64,000 nt of DNA from Chitinophaga filiformis. Lineage in GTDB: Bacteria > Bacteroidota > Bacteroidia > Chitinophagales > Chitinophagaceae. Numbering within the stretch: the first letter of the stretch is position 1; every line of letters starts with the position of its first letter. The notes beneath the pieces were generated by a model that was not told the DNA's origin, did no database searches, and worked only from the letters and a program-made list of their open reading frames with translations. Made by a program: the position numbers and the translations under genes. Where the stretch lies: contig NZ_JAKIRP010000008.1 of NCBI RefSeq assembly GCF_021646545.1, forward strand, positions 186,001-250,000. The letters are read 5' to 3'. Positions 39,219 through 47,303 of the stretch are shown here, one piece after another.

Positions 39219-39340
39219 CGGTACCAATCCGGTACCAACGGTGTACCAATGGCCTGATCTTATGTTCATCTTACGTCTTTGAACGTAGGATCAACGTAAG
39301 ATGAGGCCATTGGTACACCGTTGGTACTATAGTGGTACCG
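39219..39340. repeat. 122-nt imperfect palindrome
   Basis: Outer arms CGGTACCA (39219-39226) and TGGTACCG (39333-39340) pair. After a symmetrical 5-nt internal loop, 24-nt perfect arms follow (39232-39255 with 39304-39327; they include GGTGTACCAATGGCC). A third stem pairs CATCTTACGT (39267-39276) with ACGTAAGATG (39294-39303). The DNA could extrude as a cruciform, and the RNA could fold into a long hairpin. Confidence 0.85.
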
Positions 39341-39372
39341 GAGTGAATCGGTTTGCTTTGATGTACTCGAGG

Positions 39373-39454
39373 TATAGTCCACCTAGCCTCATCCTCCCTT
39401 CATCTTCCGTTCCGGAACGGAAGATGAAGGGAGGATGAGGCTAGGTGGACTATA
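39373..39454. repeat. Perfect 82-bp palindrome without a loop
   Basis: Bases 39373-39413 are the exact reverse complement of 39414-39454 (centre CGTTCC|GGAACG, ends TATAGTCC and GGACTATA). Symmetry stops at the flanking bases. The palindrome lies 32 bp after the 122-nt palindrome. Neither has a T-run, so terminator function is not obvious. The remaining stretch to the next gene (39455-39786) holds only short direct repeats such as GAACGAACTT twice near 39668-39690; I see nothing coding there. Confidence 0.92.
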
Positions 39455-39786
39455 GGTTGACGCTAGGTTGACCGAATCTGAACCTGGTTTGGGGCTACCC
39501 GAACTCCGGTTTCTGTTCGCTTTGATTGTACGATGCTGAAATAATAATACCTGTTTAAAACCCTGAATGTACGCTACTGAACTCCTATCGTACACATTTT
39601 TGTAGCCTGATAAACGCCTGTCAGTTTTTACTGATAATGAGATTGATAATCAGTTAGATATGGCCGTGAACGAACTTGAACGAACTTGTTTCCCCGACTT
39701 GCAGGCCGGTTAGACTGCATATACTAATTTACGGGTGGATGCGCATCCCAACCTTCATTCTCAACCACTAAACTTTCTAACCCGTT

Positions 39787-40860
39787 ATGTATCGTTCTCT
39801 GTTTATCATGATCATTCTTTCATTTAATGCCATGGCCCAGACTGCTGTTCCGTTCGATTCACCGCGCTGGAAGATCACCGGGCAGGAAGCGGTAAAGGAA
39901 ACCCACCTCGGACAACCGGCCCTGAGGCTCAAATCGGGGAGCGCTTTGCTGGCAGACGCCAATTTCCGGAATGGTATTATTGAATTTGATATTGCGTTGT
40001 CCAAAGCCCGTTACTTCCCCGGTATTGACTTCCGGATGCAGGATGAGGCCAACTTCGAGGAATATTATCTGCGTCCTCACCAGTCCGGTAATCCTGATGC
40101 CATGCAATATACGCCTGTATACAATCGTATGGGGGGCTTTCAGCTATATTATGGTACCGGTTATAACAATCGGGTAGAGTTGCCTTTCGGACGCTGGTTG
40201 CACGTTAAAATGGTGCTAAAGGAAAAGGAAGGAGAGATCTATTTTGATAATGGGGTAGAACCGGTACTGTACATCAATCGTTTCGACCGTGAGCCTGTTG
40301 CAGGTATGATTTCCCTGACCAATCCCTGGGATGCCATGGTATGGTACAGCAATTTCGTGTATACGTCCAGTGATGCTGTTACCATCAGGAGCTCGCGGGA
40401 ACTGCCCAAACTGCCTGAAGGTACAATCACCAACTGGGACGTGAGTACTACATTCAGTGAAAAACAAGTGGACGGACGTACAAAGCTGGATGCGGCAGAC
40501 ACGGCGTCGCTTCATTGGAAAACCCTGTGGGCTGACCACAATGGTATTACAAACGTGTCTGTGCTGGCGACCGTGACGGAAAATCAGAATACTGTGTTTG
40601 TGCGCAAAGTAATTGACGTAAGCTCGCCTCGTATTCAGAAACTGAACTTTGGATTTTCTGACAAGGCACGTGTATATCTGAACGGCCAATTATTGTACGA
40701 GGGCAACGATGAATTTGTTACCCGCGACTACCGCTTCCTTGGTACCGTGGGATATTGGGATGCGCTTTATCTGCCGCTCCAAAAGGGGCGTAATGAATTA
40801 CTCATCGCCATATCCGAAGCTTTCGGCGGCTGGGGCATTAAAGCCCGGCTGACAGATTAG
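39787..40860 (+). CDS. Secreted concanavalin-like protein of unknown substrate
   Basis: The 357 aa protein has a short signal peptide (residues 1-18, ending NAMAQ). Residues ~35-195 resemble the LamG/DUF1080-type jelly roll: a buried-strand pattern with GIIEFDIAL, GIDFRMQDEANFEEYYLRPHQ and GRWLHVKMVLKEKEGEIYFDN. The C-terminal part contains a second beta domain with KARVYLNGQLLYEG, as in galactose-binding-like modules that accompany glycosidases. I see no catalytic pair that would make it a glycoside hydrolase, so binding or an unknown hydrolytic role are both possible. It stands alone on the + strand behind the palindromes. Its last ~28 bp are part of a direct repeat that recurs 94 bp downstream (40926 onward). 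Confidence 0.8.
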   Translation: MYRSLFIMIILSFNAMAQTAVPFDSPRWKITGQEAVKETHLGQPALRLKSGSALLADANFRNGIIEFDIALSKARYFPGIDFRMQDEANFEEYYLRPHQSGNPDAMQYTPVYNRMGGFQLYYGTGYNNRVELPFGRWLHVKMVLKEKEGEIYFDNGVEPVLYINRFDREPVAGMISLTNPWDAMVWYSNFVYTSSDAVTIRSSRELPKLPEGTITNWDVSTTFSEKQVDGRTKLDAADTASLHWKTLWADHNGITNVSVLATVTENQNTVFVRKVIDVSSPRIQKLNFGFSDKARVYLNGQLLYEGNDEFVTRDYRFLGTVGYWDALYLPLQKGRNELLIAISEAFGGWGIKARLTD

Positions 40861-41011
40861 GTATTAAACTGCCTAAGGCTTTTCTGACAGCCGGTGCATT
40901 CTTCGTCCGGCACAACTCAGCAAGAGGGGCATCAAAGCCCGGCTGACAGATTAGGCATTAACTGCCTAAAGCTTTCCTGACAGCGGGGGCAATTTGGGTC
41001 CCATACAACTC
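40832..41011. repeat. Imperfect direct repeat of about 86 bp joining two gene ends
   Basis: Bases 40832-40918 and 40926-41011 are diverged copies of the same sequence, offset 94 bp. Both begin GGGGCAT(T/C)AAAGCCCGGC, continue TGACAGATTAGG and end CACAACTC or ATACAACTC. Copy 1 contains the 3' end of the secreted-protein gene. Copy 2 contains the 3' end of the luciferase-like gene, so the first copy also carries a dead remnant of that gene's last codons (still readable as APAVRKALGS on the minus strand). Confidence 0.85.
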
Positions 41012-41989
41012 GATGGCATGCATTACTTTTTCATGGGGGATCTCTCCGCCAATCAGCTGCGCCAGGTATCGGGTATTATGATAAAGCTCATGCATGTGGA
41101 GGATCTTGTCGATGATCTCGTTAACATCTCCTACCATCAACGGTCCTCCACGGCGGAGCGCTTCGAAGTATTGTCTTTCGATGGGCGACCAGCCTCTTTC
41201 ACGGCCTATCCTGTTCATCATCTTTTCGTAAGTGGGATAGAGGTCGTCTGAAGCCTGTTCCGAATCATCCGCAGCGAAAAAATGTGTGCTGATGGCAAAC
41301 TGCAGGCTGCTGACGTCATGACCGGCTTCCTGTGCCGATTTCCGGTAAAGCTCCGCAAAAGAGACAAAGCCATTGGTTGGACCTCCCAGGATAGCAACAG
41401 TGAGGGGCAGGTTCATTTTACCTGCTCTTACTGCTGATGCCGGTGTGCCACCAGCAGCCAGCCAGACAGGTAATGATGCTTGTATAGGACGGGGATAGAC
41501 GCCCCGGTTGGGAATAGATGGGCGGAACTTCCCTTTCCAGTTCACGATCTCGTGCTGATTGATGTTTAAGAGCAGGTCCAGCTTTTCTATGAATAATGCA
41601 TCGTAATCTTTCAGGTCATACCCGAACAACGGAAATGATTCTATAAACGATCCTCTGCCGGCCATGATCTCGGCTCTTCCATCGGATATCAGGTCGAGGG
41701 TGGAAAACTGCTGGAATGTCCGCACAGGATCTACAGAACTTAATACCGTCACAGAGCTGGACAGTTTGATGCGCTTTGTGATGGCCGCCGCTGCCGCCAG
41801 TATGGTTTCGGGAGATGATACAACGAAGTCGGGGCGGTGATGCTCGCCCAATGCAAAAACATCCAGTCCTACTTCATCTGCCAGTTTTATTTCTTCCAGC
41901 AGTTCATGCACCCGTTTGTGCGCATTGACGGCCTTGCCTGCTACTCTTTCCGGGGTGATTTCTCCAAAGGAGCTGATACCTAATTCCAT
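40958..41989 (-). CDS. Luciferase-like flavin-dependent monooxygenase (LLM class)
   Basis: The 343 aa protein has the TIM-barrel pattern of bacterial luciferase-like oxidoreductases: ELGISSFGE at the start, LADEVGLDVFALGEHHRPDFVVSSP (helix 1 and strand 2), KLSSSVTVLSSVDPVRTFQQF and DLISDGRAEIMAGRGSF. The family uses reduced FMN or F420; the substrate cannot be read from sequence. It is transcribed leftward, convergent with the secreted concanavalin-like gene, and its stop codon lies inside the direct repeat described separately. A TACTTTTG promoter-like box lies 114 bp upstream of the start. No partner flavin reductase is adjacent. Confidence 0.92.
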   Translation of the reverse strand: MELGISSFGEITPERVAGKAVNAHKRVHELLEEIKLADEVGLDVFALGEHHRPDFVVSSPETILAAAAAITKRIKLSSSVTVLSSVDPVRTFQQFSTLDLISDGRAEIMAGRGSFIESFPLFGYDLKDYDALFIEKLDLLLNINQHEIVNWKGKFRPSIPNRGVYPRPIQASLPVWLAAGGTPASAVRAGKMNLPLTVAILGGPTNGFVSFAELYRKSAQEAGHDVSSLQFAISTHFFAADDSEQASDDLYPTYEKMMNRIGRERGWSPIERQYFEALRRGGPLMVGDVNEIIDKILHMHELYHNTRYLAQLIGGEIPHEKVMHAIELYGTQIAPAVRKALGS

Positions 41990-42102
41990 TTTATATTATT
42001 TAACCATTTTACAATTTGTTGCCGGATAACGCTGCTGATACGATATCTGTCTGATGGCGCCGCAAAGTTCCGGCATAAGCTTTAGTCCGGGAACACTGTT
42101 TC

Positions 42103-42110
42103 CAAAAGTA
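42103..42110 (-). promoter_or_regulatory. Putative -7 element for the luciferase-like gene
   Basis: On the minus strand TACTTTTG matches TAnnTTTG exactly. No TTG stands at the preferred distance upstream, so support is moderate. The resulting leader would be about 105 nt. Confidence 0.4.
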
Positions 42111-42335
42111 TAGTACTTTCTACCGGGAAACCAGGTATTTATACGCTTGTCATCATTTGTTATCTGATGGAACTTTACTTCAGCATTACAGCAGCATTCG
42201 AAACAGCATGAAGGGACATTGATACCGTTGACCCCGGAACACCAGCAACAGCAACAACGTACGAGACCATGGCGTTTTAACAGCCAACATTACATGCCCC
42301 AATTCATTGTCGCGCGCTATACAACGCAGCAGGCG

Positions 42336-42363
42336 TTGTCAGGAGCTGCTATTATCAGTTTTG
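42336..42363 (+). promoter_or_regulatory. Possible promoter for the 735 aa protein gene
   Basis: TTG at 42336-42338, a 17-nt spacer and CAGTTTTG at 42356-42363 (one mismatch from TAnnTTTG) precede the ATG at 42385 by about 20 nt. The remainder of the 395-bp gap between the divergent genes (41990-42384) shows no gene. Confidence 0.4.
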
Positions 42364-42384
42364 TAACCTCAAAAAATTAAACAA

Positions 42385-44592
42385 ATGGACAAAGCAATTG
42401 CCACAGACAACCTTAATGAACAACAGATCAAACTGTATCTGGAAAACCGTAAACTCTTACTACTCTCCAAATTCCTGCCACAACAAACAGCCAGCATTAC
42501 TTTTTGGGAACAGTTAACGTGTGTGGGGTTTAATCCCGATGTATCCCGGTTGGAAGCAGTAGTGAAGATTAAACAACCTACGGGCTACAGCGGCGGATTA
42601 TGCAGTGCAGGATCGCATGAATATGTGCGCTTCTTTGTAGACTACCATGATGGCGCCGGGTTTCAGAATGCCGGGCTGACCAGCTTTAAAGTAGCAGATA
42701 TTCCCGATCCGGCTCCTCAGACCAAACATCCGCTACATTACATGGTATACATTTTCCTCAATGATGAGGCACATCGCCGGTTTACCGCCTGTGATACGGC
42801 CATCATTCCTACCGTAAGAGCGGTATTATCATGGAACAGTATTCCTTCATTAAATCCGGCCGACACTCCGCATTTTGGTAATGTAGTGGATGTTGATATT
42901 CAGCTGAAGAGAAAGCGGATCATCTTCTGGGGAGATCTTATCAAAGAGCTGAATATCAAAGAGAAACTGGACGTACTGCCACAGGTGGATGAAGAATTTA
43001 AACTGCCGGTGATTGACAAGCCTTTACCACCGGTAGAACAGTTCTACAAAATGTACAAAGGGGCAGGCGTGGAAGACCACCGCACCTTTTACAGCAGCAT
43101 TATACCACAGTTGCCGGAGATAGCGCAGTTGCCAACTACTGTGCCTGTCTTTGATCTCGATATTGTCAGTAAGATAGGCGTGAACATCGCTGACATCACG
43201 AAGGTGATCACCAACCCCATATTTGAAAAGGACAATGCCAATATCGATTATGAACAGCTGACCTGCGTAGGACTTAATACGGTTTCCGATACACTGGGAG
43301 CAGTGATCAAACTGAAGAAGAGTACCGGTTTCAGTGGCAACCTGTGTACTGCGGGATCAAAAGAATATGTTGCCTTCTGGGCAGACTGGAACAACGATGG
43401 CACGTTTGATGAATACCTGGGTACTACCAGTGTCACTGTACATGACATCAGCAATATTCCTAACGATGGTTTGTACTATAACGTAGCGCTGCCATTAGAC
43501 CTGTCTAAACGCCTGAAGAGCTGTGATATACCGAATATCATCAGGATAAGGGGTGTATTGTCCTGGCAGACATTGCCTTCAACAACAGATCCGAACGCGC
43601 TCAATTTCTATGGCAACCGTGTAGACGTACGGGTACAGATCAGGCCTGGTGTACAGGACGGCGGCAAGCTGGGAATAAATCTCTTCGATGTGAATGGTGT
43701 TGCCATCAGTAATATCGACCAGGTGGCGATAGCTACCAGGGGGTTGGCGTATAGCAGCGCAGTGTTCCCTGCTGCGGCCTATCCTTTTGGCGGGTTGATC
43801 AAACTGAGTGGTATGTTCACGAACAGTGGTCCATCCGGCACTACTTTCTATAAGGTACAATTCATTGATACCAGTGGTGGTACCTGGCAGGATGTGATGG
43901 ATAAACAGAAATTCCAGATCATTGAAAGCAGTGTGCTGACACTGCACGACCAGGACCCCTCATTAACCGGTGGCTGGCTCACCTATCTGCCTGCCGTGCC
44001 TTCGAAAGCAGAGAAGCTATCGCTGCTGGCATTCTGGGACAGCGGCAGCAGGAATGGGCTGTATAAGATCAGGGTATTGTTTACGAAAGATCCGCTGCAC
44101 GCACCGGCCAATATCAGCTATTCAGCCGAGACATATGTTTACCTTGACAATACCGGTTATATGGTGAATGCGGCACCGTCTACCACACTGGATGCTGCGA
44201 GTACGCTGGATGTGATCATTGCCGGTGGCGATTGTAAATTCTACAATAAAGGCGATGTGATCAGTGGTCAGCTGAAAGTGATCGATAAGTTCTTCAGCAA
44301 CTGGTACTTCGACCTGCAGCCGGCAGCGCATATCACGCCTCCGGGTACACCGCTGAGCACTATTGTCAACCCTTCTTTCAGGTCGTGCGTAAGCCTGGCG
44401 GATAATGGGAATAATGGCCTTGCCTTCACCATCGATACAACGTACCTGCAGTCCTGCGGATATACGATCCGTTTGAGTGCGACAGACAGATCGCTGGTAG
44501 GGTATAAGATCCCTTTCCTTGATGGCTCGTATATCTACAATCTTACCAGCCATTATGCGGAGAAGTATCTTGGATTTGCTGTGTTGCCCTAG
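42385..44592 (+). CDS. 735 aa protein of unknown function with a duplicated beta domain
   Basis: I do not recognise this family. Two homologous blocks can be seen: one at about residues 40-180 (WEQLTCVGFN, TGYSGGLCSAGSHEYVRFFVDY, RAVLSWNSIPS) and one at about 290-420 (YEQLTCVGLN, TGFSGNLCTAGSKEYVAFWADW, RGVLSWQTLPS). The second block adds DWNNDGTFDEYLG, a DxNxDG calcium-loop-like sequence that the first lacks. Both keep paired cysteines. Residues ~430-735 are further beta-rich sequence with no motif that I can name. There is no signal peptide or membrane segment, so it is either cytoplasmic or exported by a route not visible here. It stands alone between a divergent monooxygenase gene and an MFS transporter on the same strand. 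Confidence 0.85.
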   Translation: MDKAIATDNLNEQQIKLYLENRKLLLLSKFLPQQTASITFWEQLTCVGFNPDVSRLEAVVKIKQPTGYSGGLCSAGSHEYVRFFVDYHDGAGFQNAGLTSFKVADIPDPAPQTKHPLHYMVYIFLNDEAHRRFTACDTAIIPTVRAVLSWNSIPSLNPADTPHFGNVVDVDIQLKRKRIIFWGDLIKELNIKEKLDVLPQVDEEFKLPVIDKPLPPVEQFYKMYKGAGVEDHRTFYSSIIPQLPEIAQLPTTVPVFDLDIVSKIGVNIADITKVITNPIFEKDNANIDYEQLTCVGLNTVSDTLGAVIKLKKSTGFSGNLCTAGSKEYVAFWADWNNDGTFDEYLGTTSVTVHDISNIPNDGLYYNVALPLDLSKRLKSCDIPNIIRIRGVLSWQTLPSTTDPNALNFYGNRVDVRVQIRPGVQDGGKLGINLFDVNGVAISNIDQVAIATRGLAYSSAVFPAAAYPFGGLIKLSGMFTNSGPSGTTFYKVQFIDTSGGTWQDVMDKQKFQIIESSVLTLHDQDPSLTGGWLTYLPAVPSKAEKLSLLAFWDSGSRNGLYKIRVLFTKDPLHAPANISYSAETYVYLDNTGYMVNAAPSTTLDAASTLDVIIAGGDCKFYNKGDVISGQLKVIDKFFSNWYFDLQPAAHITPPGTPLSTIVNPSFRSCVSLADNGNNGLAFTIDTTYLQSCGYTIRLSATDRSLVGYKIPFLDGSYIYNLTSHYAEKYLGFAVLP

Positions 44593-44699
44593 TTAAGATA
44601 GATGGATGGCGGAGCATGGGAATGGCGAAAGGCTGTTCCTGTGCTTTTGCTGTTGCCGGAAAACCGTAAAATATCATTTTTAATTTCCCCCATAGTACA

Positions 44700-44707
44700 G
44701 ACCTTTG
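44700..44707 (+). promoter_or_regulatory. Possible -7 element for the MFS transporter gene
   Basis: GACCTTTG differs from TAnnTTTG at one base and lies 21 nt before the ATG. A TTTT run ends 19 nt upstream of it, near the place of the -33 element. Confidence 0.35.
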
Positions 44708-44728
44708 TGTTGAGAATGGATCAAAGAG

Positions 44729-45937
44729 ATGGCAGTAACAACAACAGCAGCATCGTCAATTATTAAGGCCGAAAGGGGCAGCCTCCGTTTCAGGCGTATC
44801 AAGAACAGCATTTTTTTGTCAGGGCTTTCGGTATTTGCGCAGTTATATTTATTCCAGCCTGTATTACCGCTGCTATGTAAAGAGTTTAAGATCTCGCCTG
44901 CTGAGAGCAGCTGGGCGGTATCTGCTTCGACAATGGGAATGGCGGTAGGACTGTTTATCTTCTCTTTAAAAGCGGATGCCCTGCCACGGAAGCAGCTGAT
45001 GGGATTTGCCATGCTGGCGTCTGCAGTGCTGACATTGTTGTCGGTGTTCATTCATAATTTTCATTTGCTGATAGCCGTGAGTTTCGCCAAAGGTGCTATG
45101 CTGTCTGGCGTTACAGCGGTGGCCTTAGCCTATCTGTCAGAAGAAGTAAGCCTCAGTTCATTGGGATTAGCTATCAGTCTTTACCTAAGTGGCAATGCTA
45201 TTGGCGGGATGGCCGGTAGGATCGTGGTGATGTTGATAGCTGGCTGGGCGAACTGGCGATGGGCGGCAGCATTTGTAGGTATTTCCAGCCTGATCTTAGG
45301 TTTGTTTTTTATGAAGCGTTTGCCTGCCTCAAAACACTTTATGCCTATGCCGGTCAACATTGGTCAGAAATGGCAGCAGATGGGTGTGTTTTTCCGGCAA
45401 CCGGTGATCGTCTTCGTTTACCTGGCTGCTTTCCTGTTGATGGGTGGGTTTGTGAGCATCTATAACTACACGGGTTTTCACCTGGAGGAGCCTCCGTTTT
45501 CTTTACCGCATTATGTGATTGCCTGTATCTTCCTGATGTATACCGTGGGCGTAGGGGGTACGATGGTAGCAGGAAGATTATCCGATAAGATCGCCCCGGC
45601 AAAGCTGATCAGGTACTTCATCCCTGCCATCGCTGTTGGATTGTTATTGATGTTGATATCGCAGCTGGTCGTCTTTATCGGCGGACTGGGTATTTTCACG
45701 TTCAGCTTTTTCGGCACGCATACGCTGGCCAGCAGGATCGTATCGCAGGAGGCGAAGGAAGGGAAGAGCAGTGCAACTTCGCTTTACTGGCTGTTCTACT
45801 ATGCAGGTTCCGCCATCATTGGTACAGCTACGGGTGTTGTGCTGACGGGATGGGGATGGGCGACTTTTATCTTTTCCCTGTTGCTGCTGGTAGTGGCAGG
45901 GTTCCTGCTGGTTTTCAGGGCTGCTGGAAGTAAGTGA
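44729..45937 (+). CDS. MFS transporter of the YnfM/arabinose-efflux type
   Basis: The 402 aa protein has about twelve hydrophobic segments in two halves with a central charged loop near residues 195-215 (RLPASKHFMPMPVNIGQKW). The cytoplasmic loop between helices 2 and 3 has the shortened motif KADALPRKQLMG, and the second half has GRLSDKIAPAKL, both variants of the MFS A-motif. The pattern YLFQPVLPLLCKEF near the start is typical of the group with E. coli YnfM. It is predicted to be an inner-membrane efflux carrier; the substrate is unknown. It converges on a LysR regulator gene; YnfM-type transporters often lie beside a LysR gene, so regulation by that protein is plausible. Confidence 0.92.
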   Translation: MAVTTTAASSIIKAERGSLRFRRIKNSIFLSGLSVFAQLYLFQPVLPLLCKEFKISPAESSWAVSASTMGMAVGLFIFSLKADALPRKQLMGFAMLASAVLTLLSVFIHNFHLLIAVSFAKGAMLSGVTAVALAYLSEEVSLSSLGLAISLYLSGNAIGGMAGRIVVMLIAGWANWRWAAAFVGISSLILGLFFMKRLPASKHFMPMPVNIGQKWQQMGVFFRQPVIVFVYLAAFLLMGGFVSIYNYTGFHLEEPPFSLPHYVIACIFLMYTVGVGGTMVAGRLSDKIAPAKLIRYFIPAIAVGLLLMLISQLVVFIGGLGIFTFSFFGTHTLASRIVSQEAKEGKSSATSLYWLFYYAGSAIIGTATGVVLTGWGWATFIFSLLLLVVAGFLLVFRAAGSK

Positions 45938-46039
45938 TTACTCACTCAGGGCATAGTCGGCCGCCGCCTGGGAATGTGACTGAATCGTCTCAAACGTCGG
46001 GATGCTTACATCGTCCGGATGAATGACCAGTGGCAGTTC
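45938..46039 (-). pseudogene. Probable C-terminal relic of a lost gene, overlapping the LysR 3' end
   Basis: On the minus strand, in a frame different from the LysR gene, 33 sense codons end in a stop at 45938-45940, directly abutting the MFS stop. The peptide reads ELPLVIHPDDVSI and continues PTFETIQSHSQAAADYALSE, which has the look of a genuine protein C-terminus. An in-frame stop just upstream (46040-46042) cuts it off. The LysR gene overlaps it in another frame with an odd Gly/Ser/His tail. The family is not recognised. Confidence 0.4.
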
Positions 46040-46934
46040 CTAATACGTTCTTCGTTAACAGCTCCTCCAGTTGCCTGATTTCATTCTTCAAAACAGTCTT
46101 CTTCCGTTTGCAGAAATAGAGCGCATTTTCGACGTATGGCCCCCCTTCCCAGGCAAGCCTTATCATCTGATTGCTGATCGCTTTCCTGCATAAAAAGTCC
46201 GGCATTATCGCAAAGCCTTTGCCATTACACAGGCAACGGAGGACGGAGGAAAAATGGGGAACTACGTAGTTGGGAGTCATATCCGGGAACTGATCAAAAT
46301 TCGTCAGCCAGAAGTTTCTGAAGTGTTCCATGCCCGCGGTTGTAGTGTACCAGACCTGCTGTTTTAACCATTGTTTGATGGCGGGTCGGTCATTGTTCAT
46401 AGTCAATTCATCCAACTGTTCGGCATTTGTTTTATTTCCACAGACCAGGACAATACGTTCCTTTATGAAGGGTGTATATTCAAGATTGGCCTGCAAATCC
46501 CTGCCGGGTATCACAATGAGATCCAACCTGCCTGCATAAAGGTCCTGTAGCATTTCGGGATATTGGTTAAAGCGTAAGATGAGATTAAACGGTAATTCCG
46601 CCAGGTGTTCTTCCAGCGCATATTCAAATGTATCGACTCCCATGCCCACGCTGACAGTAGACTTCGTAGCCTGTGAATTTCTGAAGAGCGATTGCTCTGT
46701 TTCTTCCAGTTTATTCAGCGAATCGAGAATACAGTTGTAGAGTATGATCCCTCTTTCGGTGGGCGCCATTTTCCTTGTTTCACGTTTGAACAAAGGGTAT
46801 CCGGTATAAGCTTCGAGGGAATTCAAATGGAGGCTTGCGCCCGGCTGGGAAATATAAAGTGTCTGAGCGGCCGCTGTCAGGTTGCCCGCCTCGTAAATTG
46901 CTTTAAATGTTCTGAGCCATTCAAGGTTCAACAT
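45990..46934 (-). CDS. LysR-family transcriptional regulator
   Basis: The 314 aa protein has the N-terminal winged HTH of the family at residues 1-60 (EWLRTFKAIYEAGNLTAAAQTLYISQPGASLHLNSLE, read in part) and a periplasmic-binding-like effector domain at about 88-290 (STVSVGMGVDTFEYAL, then LDLIVIPGRDL). It probably controls the convergent MFS gene or its own upstream region; the ligand is unknown. The last ~16 residues (TATGHSSGRCKHPDV) are not typical for the family and overlap the relic frame described separately, so the original C-terminus may have been altered by a small rearrangement. A pair of hairpin repeats lies 280-335 bp upstream of its start. Confidence 0.9.
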   Translation of the reverse strand: MLNLEWLRTFKAIYEAGNLTAAAQTLYISQPGASLHLNSLEAYTGYPLFKRETRKMAPTERGIILYNCILDSLNKLEETEQSLFRNSQATKSTVSVGMGVDTFEYALEEHLAELPFNLILRFNQYPEMLQDLYAGRLDLIVIPGRDLQANLEYTPFIKERIVLVCGNKTNAEQLDELTMNNDRPAIKQWLKQQVWYTTTAGMEHFRNFWLTNFDQFPDMTPNYVVPHFSSVLRCLCNGKGFAIMPDFLCRKAISNQMIRLAWEGGPYVENALYFCKRKKTVLKNEIRQLEELLTKNVLGTATGHSSGRCKHPDV

Positions 46935-47214
46935 ATAGTTGTGTTTTTGTGATCAATTCAAGTAGCATGATGGCAGTAGGCCGGGCTGTGGTGTTCCATT
47001 GCCTTAAAATTTCCGGTGTGGGGTGCTGTAACGACGTCTGTCAGATAGCCACGAGCCGGGTCTCAAGCCTTGTCTGTACCTATAGCTGATCTATATGTGT
47101 GCCAGTTGATGATGTAAGAGTAGGTTTGGAAAGGATTGTGACTTAAGTGATTGGTAAACAATTGGGTATTCGGATTTTTTTCGGCAGCGATATATGAAGA
47201 AAAGAGCCGGAATT

Positions 47215-47269
47215 CTCCGAAAAAATCGGAGCTGCTTTGCGAACTCCGGAAAAACCGGAGTATTTGCGA
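47215..47269. repeat. Two copies of a palindromic element in the LysR upstream region
   Basis: Copy 1 (47215-47242) and copy 2 (47244-47269) share the plan CTCCGR-AAAA(A)-YCGGAG, then 3-5 nt and TTTGCGA. Each contains a small perfect inverted repeat (CTCCGA/TCGGAG and CTCCGG/CCGGAG). They lie 35-90 bp after the sigma54 activator stop, in the 369-bp gap 46935-47303. The second base pair that varies is compensated on both sides, as in an operator or a structured RNA. No T-run follows on either strand, so intrinsic termination is less likely. Confidence 0.6.
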
Positions 47270-47303
47270 GGGAATGGTAGTGATAGATGGGGGAGTTTAA
47301 CGC

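Noticed and set aside
38789-39238. 149-codon minus-strand open frame over the tandem repeats
   Set aside because: Its Trp/Asn/Arg/Gly-rich periodic peptide is a direct product of the DNA repeat, it overlaps the end of cbiA, and it has no usual start context.
47095-47115. Sigma54 promoter upstream of the LysR gene (TGGCAC on the minus strand at 47104-47099)
   Set aside because: The -24 part is good, but the GC of the -12 element is missing at the required 10-nt distance from GG.
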